64,000 nucleotides of DNA from Fundidesulfovibrio putealis DSM 16056 (GCF_000429325.1 NZ_KE386885.1:523958-587957), one strand, 5' to 3'. Positions 1-8,990 are shown, counted from the stretch's first letter. Program-made: numbers and translations. Notes: generated by a model from the letters alone, not told the origin.

Positions 1-31
1 AGGCCCCGGACGGCCGATCCGTCCGGGGCCT
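1..31 (+). terminator. Terminator-like hairpin of an upstream gene
   Basis: A perfect 13-bp stem (AGGCCCCGGACGG against its complement) closes on a 5-base CCGAT loop. There is no T-run, so it may be a terminator for a gene left of the window or only an intergenic hairpin. Bases 32-202 hold no convincing gene; they carry further GC-rich hairpins near 111-136 and 150-181. Confidence 0.5.
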
Positions 32-202
32 GCGCGTGGAGACTCCGGCAGCGCATGTGGGCGGCGTTTGCCGGAGTGGGCAGGAGGGCGTTCCCGGGCC
101 TGGCCAGCCGGCCGCACGGGCTGTCGTCGTGCGGCTTGGGCTGTGTGGCGGCCGCGAGATTTCTCGTGAGTGCGGCCGCCGCCCTGGCGCTCCTGCCCTG
201 CC

Positions 203-240
203 GGGCTGAAGGGGTGGTGGGGGTCCCCTTCAGCCCTTCT
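203..240. terminator. Hairpin downstream of the 264-1289 gene
   Basis: A 12-bp perfect stem (GGGCTGAAGGGG and its complement) around a 10-base loop lies just beyond the stop of the minus-strand gene and could end its transcript. The only short T-rich tail (TTCT) is on the plus strand, so the direction is uncertain. Confidence 0.4.
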
Positions 241-263
241 CAGGGGGGTGGCGGGGCAGGGGA

Positions 264-1289
264 TCAGGCTGCGCTTCTCTTCTCCCAGTCGCGCAGGGCA
301 AGCTTGAGCGCTCCCACCGTGAAGGTGTCACAGTCGAGCTTCCTGATGACCCTCTTCAGCAGCGGGTGCAGGTCCTCGTTGGTCAGGGTGTAGCAGTCGT
401 ACACGGTCATGCCCGGAAGCATCGAGGCCAGGGCGGTCAGGCACTGCTTGCTGTAGTCGCATCCGGCGGCCCATCCGCCAGCCTGGACCACCACGTCATC
501 CTCGATGCGCAGATCCACCCGGATGGAATTCTTGCAGGTGGTGCAGCCGTGCATGCCTGTGGCGTTGGGGTTGTCCACCCCGATGACCAGCTCGGCCAGG
601 CCGTTGTCGCAGGGGGGCGCTGGCTGCAAATCCTCGATGATGGCGGCGGGCTCCGCCTTGGGCGACGCCTGGGCCGTGACTTCGGGCGCGGCTGCCTTCT
701 TTGGCGCGCGCGGCTTGGGAGCCGTGGGCGCGGGAGGTTCTATGCCCAGTTCGCGGCGCACCTCGTCCAGGTCGATGACCCTGGGGTCCACAAGGCTGAA
801 GCCGCAGCTGCCGCCCCAGTCCTGCTCGTCCGCGAAATCGCCCGCGTAGCGCACGTCGTCCAGGATCAGGAAGTCCTCTTCGCCCAGGATGCGGTCCCAG
901 CGGTGCACGAAGAAGTCGAACTTTGCGGGGTCGTATTCGGTGATGTTGCTCCAGGTCCAGGTCATGTTGCAGTATTCGTCGTCATAGCCGAGCAGCGCCA
1001 GATAGCGGGCCTTGCTTTCCAGGTAGTGGCGGCGGCGCAGCAGAACTGCGGACTGTGGTATGGCAGCGGAGTCGAAGGGGAGGTTTTCGCCCCCCAGGTT
1101 CACCCGCACGGAACATTCGTCGTCGAACTTCATGCCGCAGGTGCTGGTGTTGCCGTTGCGCCACCAGTGGATGTACTTCTTGGTGTAGAACTTGCGCCCC
1201 AGGTTCTGGATGCGCTCGACGGTCTTGGATGACACGGGATGCAGCGACAGATCGCAACGACGTCCCGAGATGGTGAGTGTAAGTGTCAT
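264..1289 (-). CDS. Unknown protein with a C-terminal IscU/NifU-like domain
   Basis: This 341-residue protein starts at an ATG with a strong GAGGAGGAAG ribosome site. Residues 1-180 (Cys and Trp rich) match nothing I recognise. Residues 185-225 are an Ala/Pro/Lys linker. Residues 245-335 look like an IscU-type domain, with cysteines in the three places where IscU ligands sit: a CTTC pair at 249-252, an AAGC motif with Cys277, and Cys320 in KLDC before a final helix. IscU-fold proteins scaffold or bind Fe-S clusters or zinc, so a metal or redox role is plausible. No isc or nif genes are adjacent. The gene is divergent from a PAS/sigma-54 activator, which could control it. The domain call is by motif only. 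Confidence 0.8.
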   Translation of the reverse strand: MTLTLTISGRRCDLSLHPVSSKTVERIQNLGRKFYTKKYIHWWRNGNTSTCGMKFDDECSVRVNLGGENLPFDSAAIPQSAVLLRRRHYLESKARYLALLGYDDEYCNMTWTWSNITEYDPAKFDFFVHRWDRILGEEDFLILDDVRYAGDFADEQDWGGSCGFSLVDPRVIDLDEVRRELGIEPPAPTAPKPRAPKKAAAPEVTAQASPKAEPAAIIEDLQPAPPCDNGLAELVIGVDNPNATGMHGCTTCKNSIRVDLRIEDDVVVQAGGWAAGCDYSKQCLTALASMLPGMTVYDCYTLTNEDLHPLLKRVIRKLDCDTFTVGALKLALRDWEKRSAA

Positions 1290-1554
1290 GTCCCTTCCTC
1301 CTCGCGTTATATATGGAGAGCGCCCGGCTCTCCCTGTTGGGGTTCAGGGGCTGCCCATGCCCCGCTTGTGAAAAAAAGAGCACAAAGTGGGCCAACTCGA
1401 AATCCCTTTAAAAACAGCAATTTGAAAGTTCTCCGTGTTTTTCCTCCTAACGGCAGGACGAAATACTCGTCCGTATTGGATTGACCGCATAAGGCTTGGG
1501 AGGCACAGTGGAGCCGTGCTGCGCGAGGCCCGGGGGGGCCTTGAAAGGGGCGGT

Positions 1555-2895
1555 ATGAAAAATTTCGAGAGGCCTTTCCCGTGTACGTCCATGTGCTCCT
1601 TCATCATGGACAGCGTGGCCGACGGCGTATTCACCATAGACCTGGACTGGAACATCACCTTCCTGAACAGGTCTGCCGAGATCATCACCGGCGTAAGCCA
1701 CGGCGAAGCCGTGGGGCGCAAGTGCTGGGAGCTGTTCCGCACCGAGAACTGCAAGGACGTGTGCGTGCTGCGCTCCTGCATCCAGGAAGACCGCCACATT
1801 GCCCACCGCATCATGAGCGTGCACCGCCCCGACGGGGTCACCGTCCAGGTGAGCGTGAGCGCGGCTCCGCTCAAGGATCAGGACGGGCGGATCATCGGCG
1901 GGGTCGAGACCCTGCGCGACCTGAACGGCGAGGGCTCGGTGGAACGCATCGTGGGCTGCACCTCGTCCAACGACTTCTGCACCACAGACCCCCACCTGTC
2001 GGAGCTGGTGCGCATCCTGCCCCAGATCGCCGGGAGCGACTCCACGGTGCTGCTGCTGGGCGAATCGGGCACCGGCAAGGAGCTCTTCTCGCGGGCCATC
2101 CACAGGCTCTCCGGGCGATCCTCCGGGCCGTTCGTGGCCGTGAACTGCGGCGCGCTGCCAGAGCATCTGATGGAGTCCGAGCTGTTCGGCTACAAGGCCG
2201 GCGCCTTCACCGACGCCCGCCGGGACAAGCCGGGGCGCTTCCAGCTGGCCGACGGCGGCACGCTGCTGCTGGACGAGGTGGGAGACCTGCCCTATGCCCT
2301 GCAATCCAAGATTCTGCGCGCCCTGCAGGAGCGCGTCTTCGAGCCGCTGGGCGGCGTGGAGAGCGTGCCCGCCGACGTGCGCGTGATTGCGGCCACCAAC
2401 CGCGACCTGGCCCGCATGGTGGAGGAGGGGACCTTCCGGGGCGACCTCTACTACAGGCTGAATGTGGTGCAGCTGACCCTGCCGCCCCTGCGGGAGCGCA
2501 GCCAGGACATACCCCTGCTGGTGGAGCACGCCCTGGCCCGCAGGCGCCTATCGCTGGGCAAGGACATCCGGGGCGTGACGCTCGAGGTTATGCGCATCCT
2601 GACGCGCTACGGCTATCCGGGAAACATCCGCGAGCTTGAAAATATCCTGGAGTACGCCTGCATCCTGTGCCCCGGCGGGCTCATCCAGGTGGACCACCTG
2701 CCGCGAACCCTGCGCCCTGCCATACGCCCGCTTTCAGGAGACGCCCCCCTGACCATGGACGAGGTGCGCTACCACGCCGCCGTGAAGGCCGTGAAACGCA
2801 ACATGGGCAACCGCAACGCCGCCTGCCGGGAGCTTGGCATCACCAAGGACACCCTGCGCAAGATCCTCCGCATGGGGCAGGAGGACGAAAAATAA
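1555..2895 (+). CDS. PAS-domain sigma-54-dependent transcriptional activator
   Basis: The 446-residue protein starts at the ATG preceded by GAAAGGGG; upstream in-frame codons are rejected because they lack a ribosome site and homology. Residues 12-125 form a PAS sensor with a tight cysteine cluster (Cys57, 66, 70, 75) that could bind a metal or respond to redox. Residues 135-375 are an AAA+ sigma-54 interaction domain: Walker A GESGTGKE at 169-176, the sigma-54 contact loop as the GAFTDA variant at 216-221, and Walker [10 protein letters not shown] near 236-244. Residues 400-440 carry a Fis-type helix-turn-helix. There is no receiver domain, so control is probably through the PAS domain. Targets are unknown; the divergent IscU-like gene is one candidate. 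Confidence 0.92.
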   Translation: MKNFERPFPCTSMCSFIMDSVADGVFTIDLDWNITFLNRSAEIITGVSHGEAVGRKCWELFRTENCKDVCVLRSCIQEDRHIAHRIMSVHRPDGVTVQVSVSAAPLKDQDGRIIGGVETLRDLNGEGSVERIVGCTSSNDFCTTDPHLSELVRILPQIAGSDSTVLLLGESGTGKELFSRAIHRLSGRSSGPFVAVNCGALPEHLMESELFGYKAGAFTDARRDKPGRFQLADGGTLLLDEVGDLPYALQSKILRALQERVFEPLGGVESVPADVRVIAATNRDLARMVEEGTFRGDLYYRLNVVQLTLPPLRERSQDIPLLVEHALARRRLSLGKDIRGVTLEVMRILTRYGYPGNIRELENILEYACILCPGGLIQVDHLPRTLRPAIRPLSGDAPLTMDEVRYHAAVKAVKRNMGNRNAACRELGITKDTLRKILRMGQEDEK

Positions 2896-3155
2896 GTCCG
2901 TCTGATGGGCGATGCCAGTAATTCGTCCGTTGGCGTCGTCGTCGCCGGACCAGCGGCAACCCCTTGGAAAAAGAATCGGAAAATATCCGCTGGAAACATC
3001 GCAGGTCGTGCGGTGTGCATCGTCGGGGTGGACGGTGTGCATCGGTTCGTCATGTTTTTAGTTGCATTTGGAGCGAAATGCTTTACAAGGTCGGGGCAGG
3101 AAGGCGTACGCAGGCACGCTTCGAGGAGAGGTTCCCCGTGCGGGTATTCTTATTT

Positions 3156-3181
3156 GATAGTTTACTTGCGCGTGAAATATC
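3156..3181. promoter_or_regulatory. Putative operator upstream of the S24-type repressor
   Basis: Half-sites GATAGTTTAC and GTGAAATATC are inverted copies matching at 8 of 10 positions, separated by TTGCGC, in an AT-rich patch 30 bases before the repressor start. This is typical of an autoregulatory operator. The rest of 2896-3155 holds no gene I can support. Confidence 0.4.
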
Positions 3182-3211
3182 TTTAAGCATCGCCAACAAG
3201 GAAGCACGCCC

Positions 3212-3958
3212 ATGAGCATGGTGGACACAGTCAAGCAGGGCATCGCCCGCCTTGCGCGCGATCACGGCGGTCCCTCGGCCCTGGCCGAGAAGGCTGGCGT
3301 CGGGCAGCCCAACGTCTCCAAGTTTCTCTCCGGCAAGGCCGTGCCGCGCTTCGACACCGTGGCGCGCATACTGGAGGCCCTGGGAGCGCGCATTCTCTTT
3401 CCCGACGAGGAGCGCGACACCACCAAGCCGGTGGTGTTCGTGGCCGCACGGAAGTCGGGCGGCGTGGCGGATTTCGCCAACCAGCCCTCGGCCGAGAACT
3501 ACATGGCCATTCCCCTGGCCCAGGGGGCCGTGGCCGCCGGACCGGGCCTCATACCAGAGGACGCCGTGCGCGGCTGGGTGCTGGCCATGAAGGACCAGGC
3601 GTCCATCCGCTACCGCACCAACCTGGTGGCCATGGAAGTGGGCAAGGGCCAGGAGTCCATGGTGCCCACGCTGCACCCGCTGGACATCGTGCTGGTGGAC
3701 CGCGACGATTTCCGGCCCGAGCCCGACGGATCCATCTTTCTGGTGCGCGAACCCGGCCCTGACGCCGAGGTTGCGGTCAAGCGCGTCTACACCAGCCGCA
3801 AGGAAGGGCAGACGCTTCTCACCTATGTGTCGGACAACCCGGACAAGCGTTTCTATCCCCCTTCCGTGCACAGCCTGGAGACCGATTTCCATGGCGACCT
3901 GCGCCGCGCCATCGTGGGGCGCGTGGTCTGGGCCTGGTCGGACATGACCCGCAAATAG
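3212..3958 (+). CDS. XRE-family repressor with S24 (LexA-like) peptidase domain
   Basis: The 248-residue protein has an N-terminal helix-turn-helix (residues 8-60, AEKAGVGQPNVSKFLSG) and a C-terminal S24 domain. Ser149 in ESMVPTL and Lys190 in VAVKRV form the expected Ser/Lys dyad, and an Ala109-Gly110 bond in VAAGPG sits where LexA/CI proteins self-cleave. Such proteins repress genes until RecA-stimulated cleavage, or act as phage-type repressors. No RecA or phage structural genes lie next to it. The downstream region has palindromes, a strong promoter and two small Cys-rich proteins that it might control. The nearby operator suggests autoregulation. Confidence 0.9.
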   Translation: MSMVDTVKQGIARLARDHGGPSALAEKAGVGQPNVSKFLSGKAVPRFDTVARILEALGARILFPDEERDTTKPVVFVAARKSGGVADFANQPSAENYMAIPLAQGAVAAGPGLIPEDAVRGWVLAMKDQASIRYRTNLVAMEVGKGQESMVPTLHPLDIVLVDRDDFRPEPDGSIFLVREPGPDAEVAVKRVYTSRKEGQTLLTYVSDNPDKRFYPPSVHSLETDFHGDLRRAIVGRVVWAWSDMTRK

Positions 3959-4498
3959 GATTCTGCCGCATGGCTGGTCCGGGCGCTTCCGCGCGACGGG
4001 CCTTGCCGATATGGCTGGTCGCTCGCCGGAGTGTTCCCACGCTCTTGCCGCGCCTTGCGGTCGTGTGCCATCTTGCCGAGCCTGGCAGACGCTCCCACCT
4101 GCACACACTCTTTTTCATTCTCGCGCGTTCGCTCCATTCTTTCCCGGCATAACACGCGTCGAGACGTGCAGGCCGGGGCGTCTCGCAGCCGTGCCTGCCA
4201 TTCGCGCTTTTTCCCCCTTCTGCTGTGAGTGGCTGTCCGCCACGCATCCCAATCCGCGTATTCTGGTCCGGCATCTTCTGGCCTTTCGTTCGGGTAAGCG
4301 CGCAACACCGGCTTCTGCCGGGCCTGTATCGTTTGCAACGTGGCGGCCTTGGAAACGTGTCGGTCAAGGTCTCGGCTGGTCGCCTGTGTCCGTACGCCTT
4401 AGGAAGTGAACCCCTCCAGGCACGTTTGTGGTTAGACGTCGGGGTGCCTCACTGGTGGCAGGAAATGCCGCAGGTGGGATAGATTGGGGGACAGTGAC
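3959..4498. other. Gene-free interval after the S24 repressor
   Basis: Open frames here are short, overlap on several strands and lack ribosome sites or recognisable proteins. Composition falls towards the right end, where regulatory palindromes begin. I see no tRNA, repeat array or insertion sequence. Confidence 0.5.
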
Positions 4499-4547
4499 AC
4501 GGAAGTATATTTCCGTTTAAAAAAATTCGTTAAAGAAATATTTCTTT
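4499..4547. promoter_or_regulatory. Two palindromes in an AT-rich regulatory patch
   Basis: ACGGAA and TTCCGT flank a 6-base spacer at 4499-4516. A perfect 16-bp palindrome, AAAGAAATATTTCTTT, lies at 4532-4547. Both sit about 100 bases ahead of a good promoter, in a sharply AT-rich stretch inside GC-rich DNA. They look like binding sites for dimeric regulators; the XRE-S24 protein is one candidate. Confidence 0.4.
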
Positions 4548-4613
4548 GATACAGGAACGAATAATCTTGGTAAATGCTCATTATCCTGCGGTATTCGTAT
4601 TAGTCAGTTGCGC

Positions 4614-4641
4614 TTGACAAAAATAATAAAAAGAATAAATT
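4614..4641 (+). promoter_or_regulatory. Candidate sigma-70 promoter
   Basis: A consensus TTGACA box (4614-4619) is followed after 16 bases by TAAATT (4636-4641). It would transcribe a 420-base leader and then the small Cys-rich protein at 5064. Confidence 0.5.
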
Positions 4642-5063
4642 CGGGACACGTTATGCGAGCCCAGCAGGGCAGACGCGGTGAGGCCGGTACCGGAAGACCC
4701 AAGGCGCTATGCGCCCTGACGCCCAATCAAGCGGGCAAGGCGGGTGTGAGGGAAGGCTGCAATCCAGGCGGCCTGGTCGGTTGCAAGACGGCATTGTCTA
4801 GATGGTCTAGACGCCCCGAAGCCGGTGAGGGGTCACCCATCCGGCCCCCCGCACCTCCCCGGGGGAAACAGGCGCACGCATGTATGAACGGGCCGGGGCG
4901 TAAACGTGCCAGGGTACGCCCCGGCCTACTCAAGCAGGAGATCCGACATGCCGGGTTCAGGTTTTTGCGGTTTGACGGACTTGTGCGCAGCGGCAGGGCG
5001 CTGCGTCGCCAAGGACGGCGCTGCGCCAGGAGAGCCCGGATCGCTCTCCGGAGGGCGCAGGCC
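4642..5063 (+). other. Long structured leader, possibly a non-coding RNA
   Basis: Between the promoter and the next credible start is GC-rich sequence with several strong hairpins. These include a 12-bp stem around 4892-4926 (GGCCGGGGCGTA with its complement), GGCGCTATGCGCC near 4702, and the paired repeat GTCTAGA/TCTAGAC near 4797-4812. The segment around 4815-4855 resembles the CCGGTG...CCGGC core of cobalamin riboswitches, but too loosely to call. One frame stays open across it, yet the encoded Arg-rich sequence looks non-genuine. It could be a leader RNA, an attenuator or a free small RNA. Confidence 0.3.
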
Positions 5064-5351
5064 ATGATCGACCCACGATGTTCGGACTGCGTTCACTGGG
5101 ACAGCAGGGATTGGGTGGTCGGCTACTGCCAGGAGATCACGGACCACGTGCGCCACGACCCGGTCCTGTGCATACAGGGCCTCGCCTCCTGCCGCACGTC
5201 GGCGCGAGGTCATTGTTCGCGGTTCGAACCGTCCGCCGAGGCCAGGTCGGAGTATCTGGCAGAAGAGCGGCATCTGGCCGATCTGCGCTCGGGCGCGGGC
5301 CGGGATTATCCCGCGAGCCTGCATGCTGCGGGACAGGACATTTCCCTTTGA
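5064..5351 (+). CDS. Small cysteine-rich protein of unknown function
   Basis: The 95-residue start is chosen because GGAGGG precedes this ATG and because recognisable protein composition begins here. The same frame is open upstream to 4608, but that part reads as Arg/Gly-rich noise. Cysteines at 6, 9, 22, 36, 43 and 51, with the N-terminal CSDC pair, suggest a small metal-binding domain. The C-terminal half is charged and probably helical. It lies ahead of a zinc-ribbon protein and behind a promoter and palindromes, so it may belong to a small regulatory or phage-derived module. I do not recognise the family. Confidence 0.55.
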   Translation: MIDPRCSDCVHWDSRDWVVGYCQEITDHVRHDPVLCIQGLASCRTSARGHCSRFEPSAEARSEYLAEERHLADLRSGAGRDYPASLHAAGQDISL

Positions 5352-5463
5352 GAGAGACGAGTGAACGCGCGCGGCGTGCCGGTTACCAGCGGCGCGGGCG
5401 CGATGCCCCATACGACAGGCCGGAGCGGGCGGGCCGCCTGAACACACGATGCGTATGAAATCC

Positions 5464-5487
5464 GGGGAGGAGGCCATCCTCCTCCCC
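5464..5487 (+). other. Perfect hairpin before the zinc-ribbon gene
   Basis: A 10-bp perfect stem (GGGGAGGAGG with its complement) and CCAT loop end 26 bases before the ATG at 5514. There is no T-run. It may act as an RNA stabiliser or attenuator between the two small genes. Confidence 0.4.
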
Positions 5488-5513
5488 CGCCCGAAAGACC
5501 CAAGGAGTAAATA

Positions 5514-5714
5514 ATGTGGTGTCCCCGCTGCGGGAAGGATACCCGCGTCCTGGAAACCGACAAGCTCGGTGAAACCGTCACCCGCGTGCGCTGGTGCCGC
5601 AACAGCGGGTGCAGATTCCTGTTCGAGACGCATGAGGTCTACGTGGAGGCGGCGCTCAGGCAATGCTCCGGGGCGGCCACACCTCCGCCGACGGACGCTC
5701 GGGCCGCGACATAG
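5514..5714 (+). CDS. Small NrdR-like zinc-ribbon protein
   Basis: This 66-residue protein begins behind AAGGAGTAAATA. The pattern CPRCG (Cys3, Cys6) then CRNSGC (Cys28, Cys33) followed by RFLFETHE closely follows the zinc ribbon at the N-terminus of NrdR, whose full length is about 150 residues with an ATP-cone. The ATP-cone is absent, so this is not NrdR itself. The tail is Ala/Pro-rich. Similar stand-alone ribbons occur in phage-type small regulators. A nucleic-acid-binding role is inferred. Confidence 0.65.
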   Translation: MWCPRCGKDTRVLETDKLGETVTRVRWCRNSGCRFLFETHEVYVEAALRQCSGAATPPPTDARAAT

Positions 5715-5732
5715 CCGGGATCGCGCACCTGG

Positions 5733-5777
5733 AAAAACAACACCGCCCCCTGTGCCTGAGCATGGGGGGCGGTGTTG
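5733..5777 (-). terminator. Rho-independent terminator for the mucR-type gene
   Basis: A 13-bp stem (CAACACCGCCCCC and its complement) is followed on the minus strand by TTTTT, 34 bases past the stop of the minus-strand gene. It may also stop plus-strand transcription from the zinc-ribbon gene. Confidence 0.75.
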
Positions 5778-5810
5778 TGAGTGATGGAAAAACCGTAAGG
5801 CGCTGTAAGG

Positions 5811-6209
5811 CTACTTGGGGGCCTTTTTGCGCTTCTCCCAGAGCTTCATGTCCTTCATCTTGGCGCGGCGCTCGCGCTGGAGGGACTTGCTCACCAGGGG
5901 GGTGCCCTTCTTGTAGCCGTACTTGGCTCTGTATTCATCGGCGGTGACGTTGTGAGTGGCAAGGTGCTTCTTGGTAAGGATCTTGAAGACCTTTCCGCAC
6001 TCCAGGCAGGTGACGGATTTTTCCTTGATGGCCTTTTTGGGGTCCAGGGCGGGGGTGGCGCCTTCCTCAACAACGGGAGTCCCTTCGCTGATGCCACGGA
6101 TGCCCTCGGCAACCTTCTTGACCATGGAGGTGATTTCCTCCTCGGTCATGTTGCGGACGCTGGCCTGGGCTTTGACGATTTCCAATGCTTCCTTCAAATA
6201 GTCATCCAT
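5811..6209 (-). CDS. MucR/Ros-family zinc-finger transcriptional regulator
   Basis: The 132-residue length assumes the internal ATG preceded by AGGAGATCCAT; a longer open frame to 6296 lacks a ribosome site. A Ros/MucR finger is visible: Cys68-x2-Cys71 then His82-x3-His86, followed by the family's MucR-like segment ADEYRAKYGY and a Lys/Arg-rich tail. MucR proteins bind AT-rich DNA and act as global silencers or regulators in alphaproteobacteria, and are common in Desulfovibrio-type genomes. The gene has its own terminator and is divergent from the riboflavin operon. Confidence 0.9.
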   Translation of the reverse strand: MDDYLKEALEIVKAQASVRNMTEEEITSMVKKVAEGIRGISEGTPVVEEGATPALDPKKAIKEKSVTCLECGKVFKILTKKHLATHNVTADEYRAKYGYKKGTPLVSKSLQRERRAKMKDMKLWEKRKKAPK

Positions 6210-6557
6210 ATGGATCTCCTTGCATTCGCGGGTGGTGTCTGGACGCGATACACGAAATGCAAGCATAATGTAAATACAGCTGATGCACATTTTCATGTTG
6301 AAATGCGAATGTCCGGATTACTGCTGAGCGCACTGCATCCGGCGCGACGCGCACGTTCGTGGCGGGTCTTGTGCCGCATCCGGGGTGTTTCTAGAAATGG
6401 CATGTAGAAAAGGCCGGGCACGGGCAAGCTCCGCAACCGGAAAGCACTTGAGCCGGGAAATGCGATGGTGGGGGCAGGTGTTGCGTTGGGGGCTCATGCT
6501 TTGACAAAGCTGCGCTGTCCGGGCAAACGACTGGCAGGTCATATGCGGGAGGCGGAT
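6210..6557. promoter_or_regulatory. Divergent promoter region of mucR-type gene and rib operon
   Basis: Bases 6240-6310 are AT-rich with T-A steps of the kind Ros/MucR proteins bind (TATTTACATTATG on the minus strand), which suggests autoregulation. A TTGACA box lies at 6501-6506, upstream of ribE. I find no FMN riboswitch core, so the rib operon does not look controlled that way. Confidence 0.4.
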
Positions 6558-7205
6558 ATGTTCACGGGACTGGTGCAAGGCATGGGCAAGGTGGAGGCGC
6601 TCGAAAGGCGCGGCGGACAGATGCGTCTGTCCATCAGGGCGCTTTACCCACTGCGAGAGATCGTGCTGGGGGAATCCATCGCGGTGAACGGGGTGTGCCT
6701 CACCGTGGAGAGCTTCACGGACAACGCCTTCAGCGCCTACACCTCCGCCGAGACCCTGGACAAGACCAACCTCGGCGGGCTCGGCGCGGGCTCGCGCGTC
6801 AACCTGGAGCGTGCGCTGGCCCTGGGCGACCGCCTGGGCGGGCACATGGTCAGCGGCCATGTGGACTGCCTGGCCCGCGTGGATTCAAGCGCCCCGGCAG
6901 GTGAATCCGTGCGCTACACCCTGAGCTTTCCCGCCGAGTTCGGCGTGTTCGTGGTGGAAAAGGGGTCAGTCTGCCTGGACGGCATAAGCCTCACCGTGAA
7001 CGGGTGCGGCCAGGACTGGCTCGACGTGAACATCATCCCGGCCACCCAGGGCGAGACCACCATTTCCGGCTGGAGCGCAGGTCGCGCCGTGAACATGGAG
7101 TGCGACATCATAGGAAAATACGTGGCCCGCATGGTGGCTCCGCACGCCGCAAAGACCAAACCCTCCGCCATTACGGCGGATTTTCTCGCCAAGCACGGAT
7201 TCTAA
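6558..7205 (+). CDS. ribE: Riboflavin synthase, alpha subunit
   Basis: The 215-residue protein converts two molecules of 6,7-dimethyl-8-ribityllumazine to riboflavin plus a pyrimidinedione. It has the diagnostic [10 protein letters not shown] start and two tandem lumazine-binding barrels: the first with AVNGVCLTV and [10 protein letters not shown], the second with [10 protein letters not shown]. The start is placed at this Met behind GGGAGGCGG because homology begins there. It heads ribE-ribBA-ribH-nusB-leuS. ribD, needed for the deaminase and reductase steps, is not in the window. Confidence 0.97.
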   Translation: MFTGLVQGMGKVEALERRGGQMRLSIRALYPLREIVLGESIAVNGVCLTVESFTDNAFSAYTSAETLDKTNLGGLGAGSRVNLERALALGDRLGGHMVSGHVDCLARVDSSAPAGESVRYTLSFPAEFGVFVVEKGSVCLDGISLTVNGCGQDWLDVNIIPATQGETTISGWSAGRAVNMECDIIGKYVARMVAPHAAKTKPSAITADFLAKHGF

Positions 7206-7291
7206 GTCCGCTTGCCCTTTTTCACTTTAGGAACTACGGAAAAGTGTTCCGGCGGTTGCCCTCCAGCAGCCGCCGTCAGGAGGATTTTCCC

Positions 7292-8509
7292 ATGCCCCTT
7301 TGCACTACCGAGGAAGCAATCGAGGAGATCCGCCAGGGTAAGATGATCATCCTGGTGGACGACGAGGACCGTGAGAACGAGGGCGATCTGACCATCGCCG
7401 CCGAAAAGGTCACTCCCGAAATCATCAACTTCATGGCTGTTCACGGACGCGGTCTCATCTGCCTGCCCATGTCGCCTGAGTGGATCGACAAGCTGAAGCT
7501 CCCCATGATGACCGACCAGAACCAGTCCCAGTTCGGCACCGGGTTCACAGTGAGCATCGAGGCCCGCACGGGCGTCACCACGGGCATCTCCGCCTTCGAC
7601 CGGGCCACCACCATCCTGACCGCAGTGGCCGACGACGTGAAGGCCGAGGACATAGTCTCCCCGGGCCACATCTTCCCGCTGCGCGCCAAGGAAGGCGGCG
7701 TGCTGGTGCGCGCCGGACAGACCGAGGGCGGCGTGGACCTGGCCCGGCTGGCTGGCTGCAAGCCCTGCGCCGTCATCTGCGAGATCATGCGCGACGACGG
7801 GAACATGGCCCGCATGCCGGACCTGATCGAATTCGCCAAGACCCACGGCCTGAAGATCGCCTCCGTGGCGGACCTCATCCGCTACCGCATGCGTTTCGGG
7901 CACCTCTCCGTGCGCAAGGTGGCCGAGGCCGAGCTGCCCACCTGCTACGGCTCAGGCTTCAAGGTCATCGCGTTCGAGACCGAGGGCCAGGACACCAAGG
8001 CCCATCTGGCCATCGTCAAGGGCGAGATCAAGCCCGGAGAGCCCACCCTGGTGCGCGTGCACTCCGAGTGCCTCACCGGCGACGTGCTGGGCTCGCTTCG
8101 CTGCGACTGCGGCGGACAGCTCCAGCAGGCGCTGCGCATCATCGACCGCGAGGGCTCGGGCGTGGTGCTCTACATGCGCCAGGAAGGCCGGGGCATCGGC
8201 CTGGCCAACAAGATCAAGGCCTACGCCCTCCAGGACCAGGGCATGGACACCGTGGAGGCCAACCAGAAGCTCGGCTTCAAGGCGGATCTTCGCGACTACG
8301 GCATCGGCGCGCAGATGCTGGTGGCGCTTGGCGTGTCCAAGATGCGCCTCATGACCAACAATCCCAAGAAGATCGTGGGCCTCGAGGGCTACGGGCTCGA
8401 AGTGACGGAGCGGGTGCCCATCGAGATGAACGCCTGCGAACAGAACATCGACTACCTGCAGACCAAGAAAGACAAAATGGGCCACATGCTCAAACTTGAG
8501 AACAATTAA
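7292..8509 (+). CDS. ribBA: Bifunctional DHBP synthase / GTP cyclohydrolase II
   Basis: This 405-residue enzyme supplies both inputs of riboflavin synthesis. Residues 1-200 are RibB ([11 protein letters not shown] acid motif, [10 protein letters not shown]), making dihydroxybutanone phosphate from ribulose 5-phosphate. Residues 205-400 are RibA, with zinc cysteines in [20 protein letters not shown] and the GTP-binding segment RQEGRGIGL. Both halves keep their key motifs, so both should be active. The start follows AGGAGGATTTTCCC. It lies 86 bases after ribE and 10 before ribH. Confidence 0.98.
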   Translation: MPLCTTEEAIEEIRQGKMIILVDDEDRENEGDLTIAAEKVTPEIINFMAVHGRGLICLPMSPEWIDKLKLPMMTDQNQSQFGTGFTVSIEARTGVTTGISAFDRATTILTAVADDVKAEDIVSPGHIFPLRAKEGGVLVRAGQTEGGVDLARLAGCKPCAVICEIMRDDGNMARMPDLIEFAKTHGLKIASVADLIRYRMRFGHLSVRKVAEAELPTCYGSGFKVIAFETEGQDTKAHLAIVKGEIKPGEPTLVRVHSECLTGDVLGSLRCDCGGQLQQALRIIDREGSGVVLYMRQEGRGIGLANKIKAYALQDQGMDTVEANQKLGFKADLRDYGIGAQMLVALGVSKMRLMTNNPKKIVGLEGYGLEVTERVPIEMNACEQNIDYLQTKKDKMGHMLKLENN

Positions 8510-8519
8510 GGAACGCGCC

Positions 8520-8990
8520 ATGCATCACATCAGCACCATCGAAGGCCAGATGACCGCCAAGGGCCTCTCCTTCGCCATCCTGGCCGCCCGCTTCAACGAC
8601 ACCATTGTGGACCGCCTGGTGGGCGGGGCCATCGACTATATCCTGCGCCACGGCGGCGAGCGCGAGAACCTGACCATCGTGCGTGTGCCCGGCGCGTTCG
8701 AGATGCCCCTGGCCGCCAAAAAGCTGGCCGCCACCGGCAAATACAACGCCATCATCTGCCTGGGCGCCGTTGTCCGCGGCCACACCCCCCACTTCGACTT
8801 CGTTGCGGGAGAATGCACCAAGGGCCTGGCCCAGGTGAGCCTGGATTCCGGCGTGCCCGTAGGCTTTGGCCTGCTGACCACCGACAACCTGGAGCAGGCC
8901 ATCGAACGCGCCGGAACCAAGGCCGGGAACAAGGGCGTGGAAGCCGCCTCCGCCGCCCTGGAGCTGGTCCGCGTGCTGGAGCAGATCTAG
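8520..8990 (+). CDS. ribH: 6,7-dimethyl-8-ribityllumazine synthase
   Basis: The 156-residue protein condenses 5-amino-6-ribitylaminouracil with dihydroxybutanone phosphate and typically assembles into 60-mer or pentamer shells. Family motifs are present: AARFND near the N-terminus, [21 protein letters not shown] with the catalytic histidine, and GVLT-type [16 protein letters not shown] precedes the ATG. It is packed tightly between ribBA and nusB. Confidence 0.98.
   Translation: MHHISTIEGQMTAKGLSFAILAARFNDTIVDRLVGGAIDYILRHGGERENLTIVRVPGAFEMPLAAKKLAATGKYNAIICLGAVVRGHTPHFDFVAGECTKGLAQVSLDSGVPVGFGLLTTDNLEQAIERAGTKAGNKGVEAASAALELVRVLEQI

Noticed and set aside
366-1232. Long plus-strand frame opposite the 264-1289 gene
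   Set aside because: It is antisense to a gene with a strong ribosome site and Cys motifs; the product is His/Ala/Gly-rich with no family resemblance.
4815-4860. Cobalamin riboswitch-like stretch
   Set aside because: Some core letters match, but the order and the rest of the conserved elements are absent and no cobalamin gene follows.
4608-5063. N-terminal extension of the 5064 gene
   Set aside because: The frame is open, but the protein is Arg/Gly-rich, overlaps strong hairpins and begins inside the promoter; a good ribosome site supports 5064.
6300-6557. FMN riboswitch ahead of ribE
   Set aside because: None of the conserved RFN element blocks can be found.
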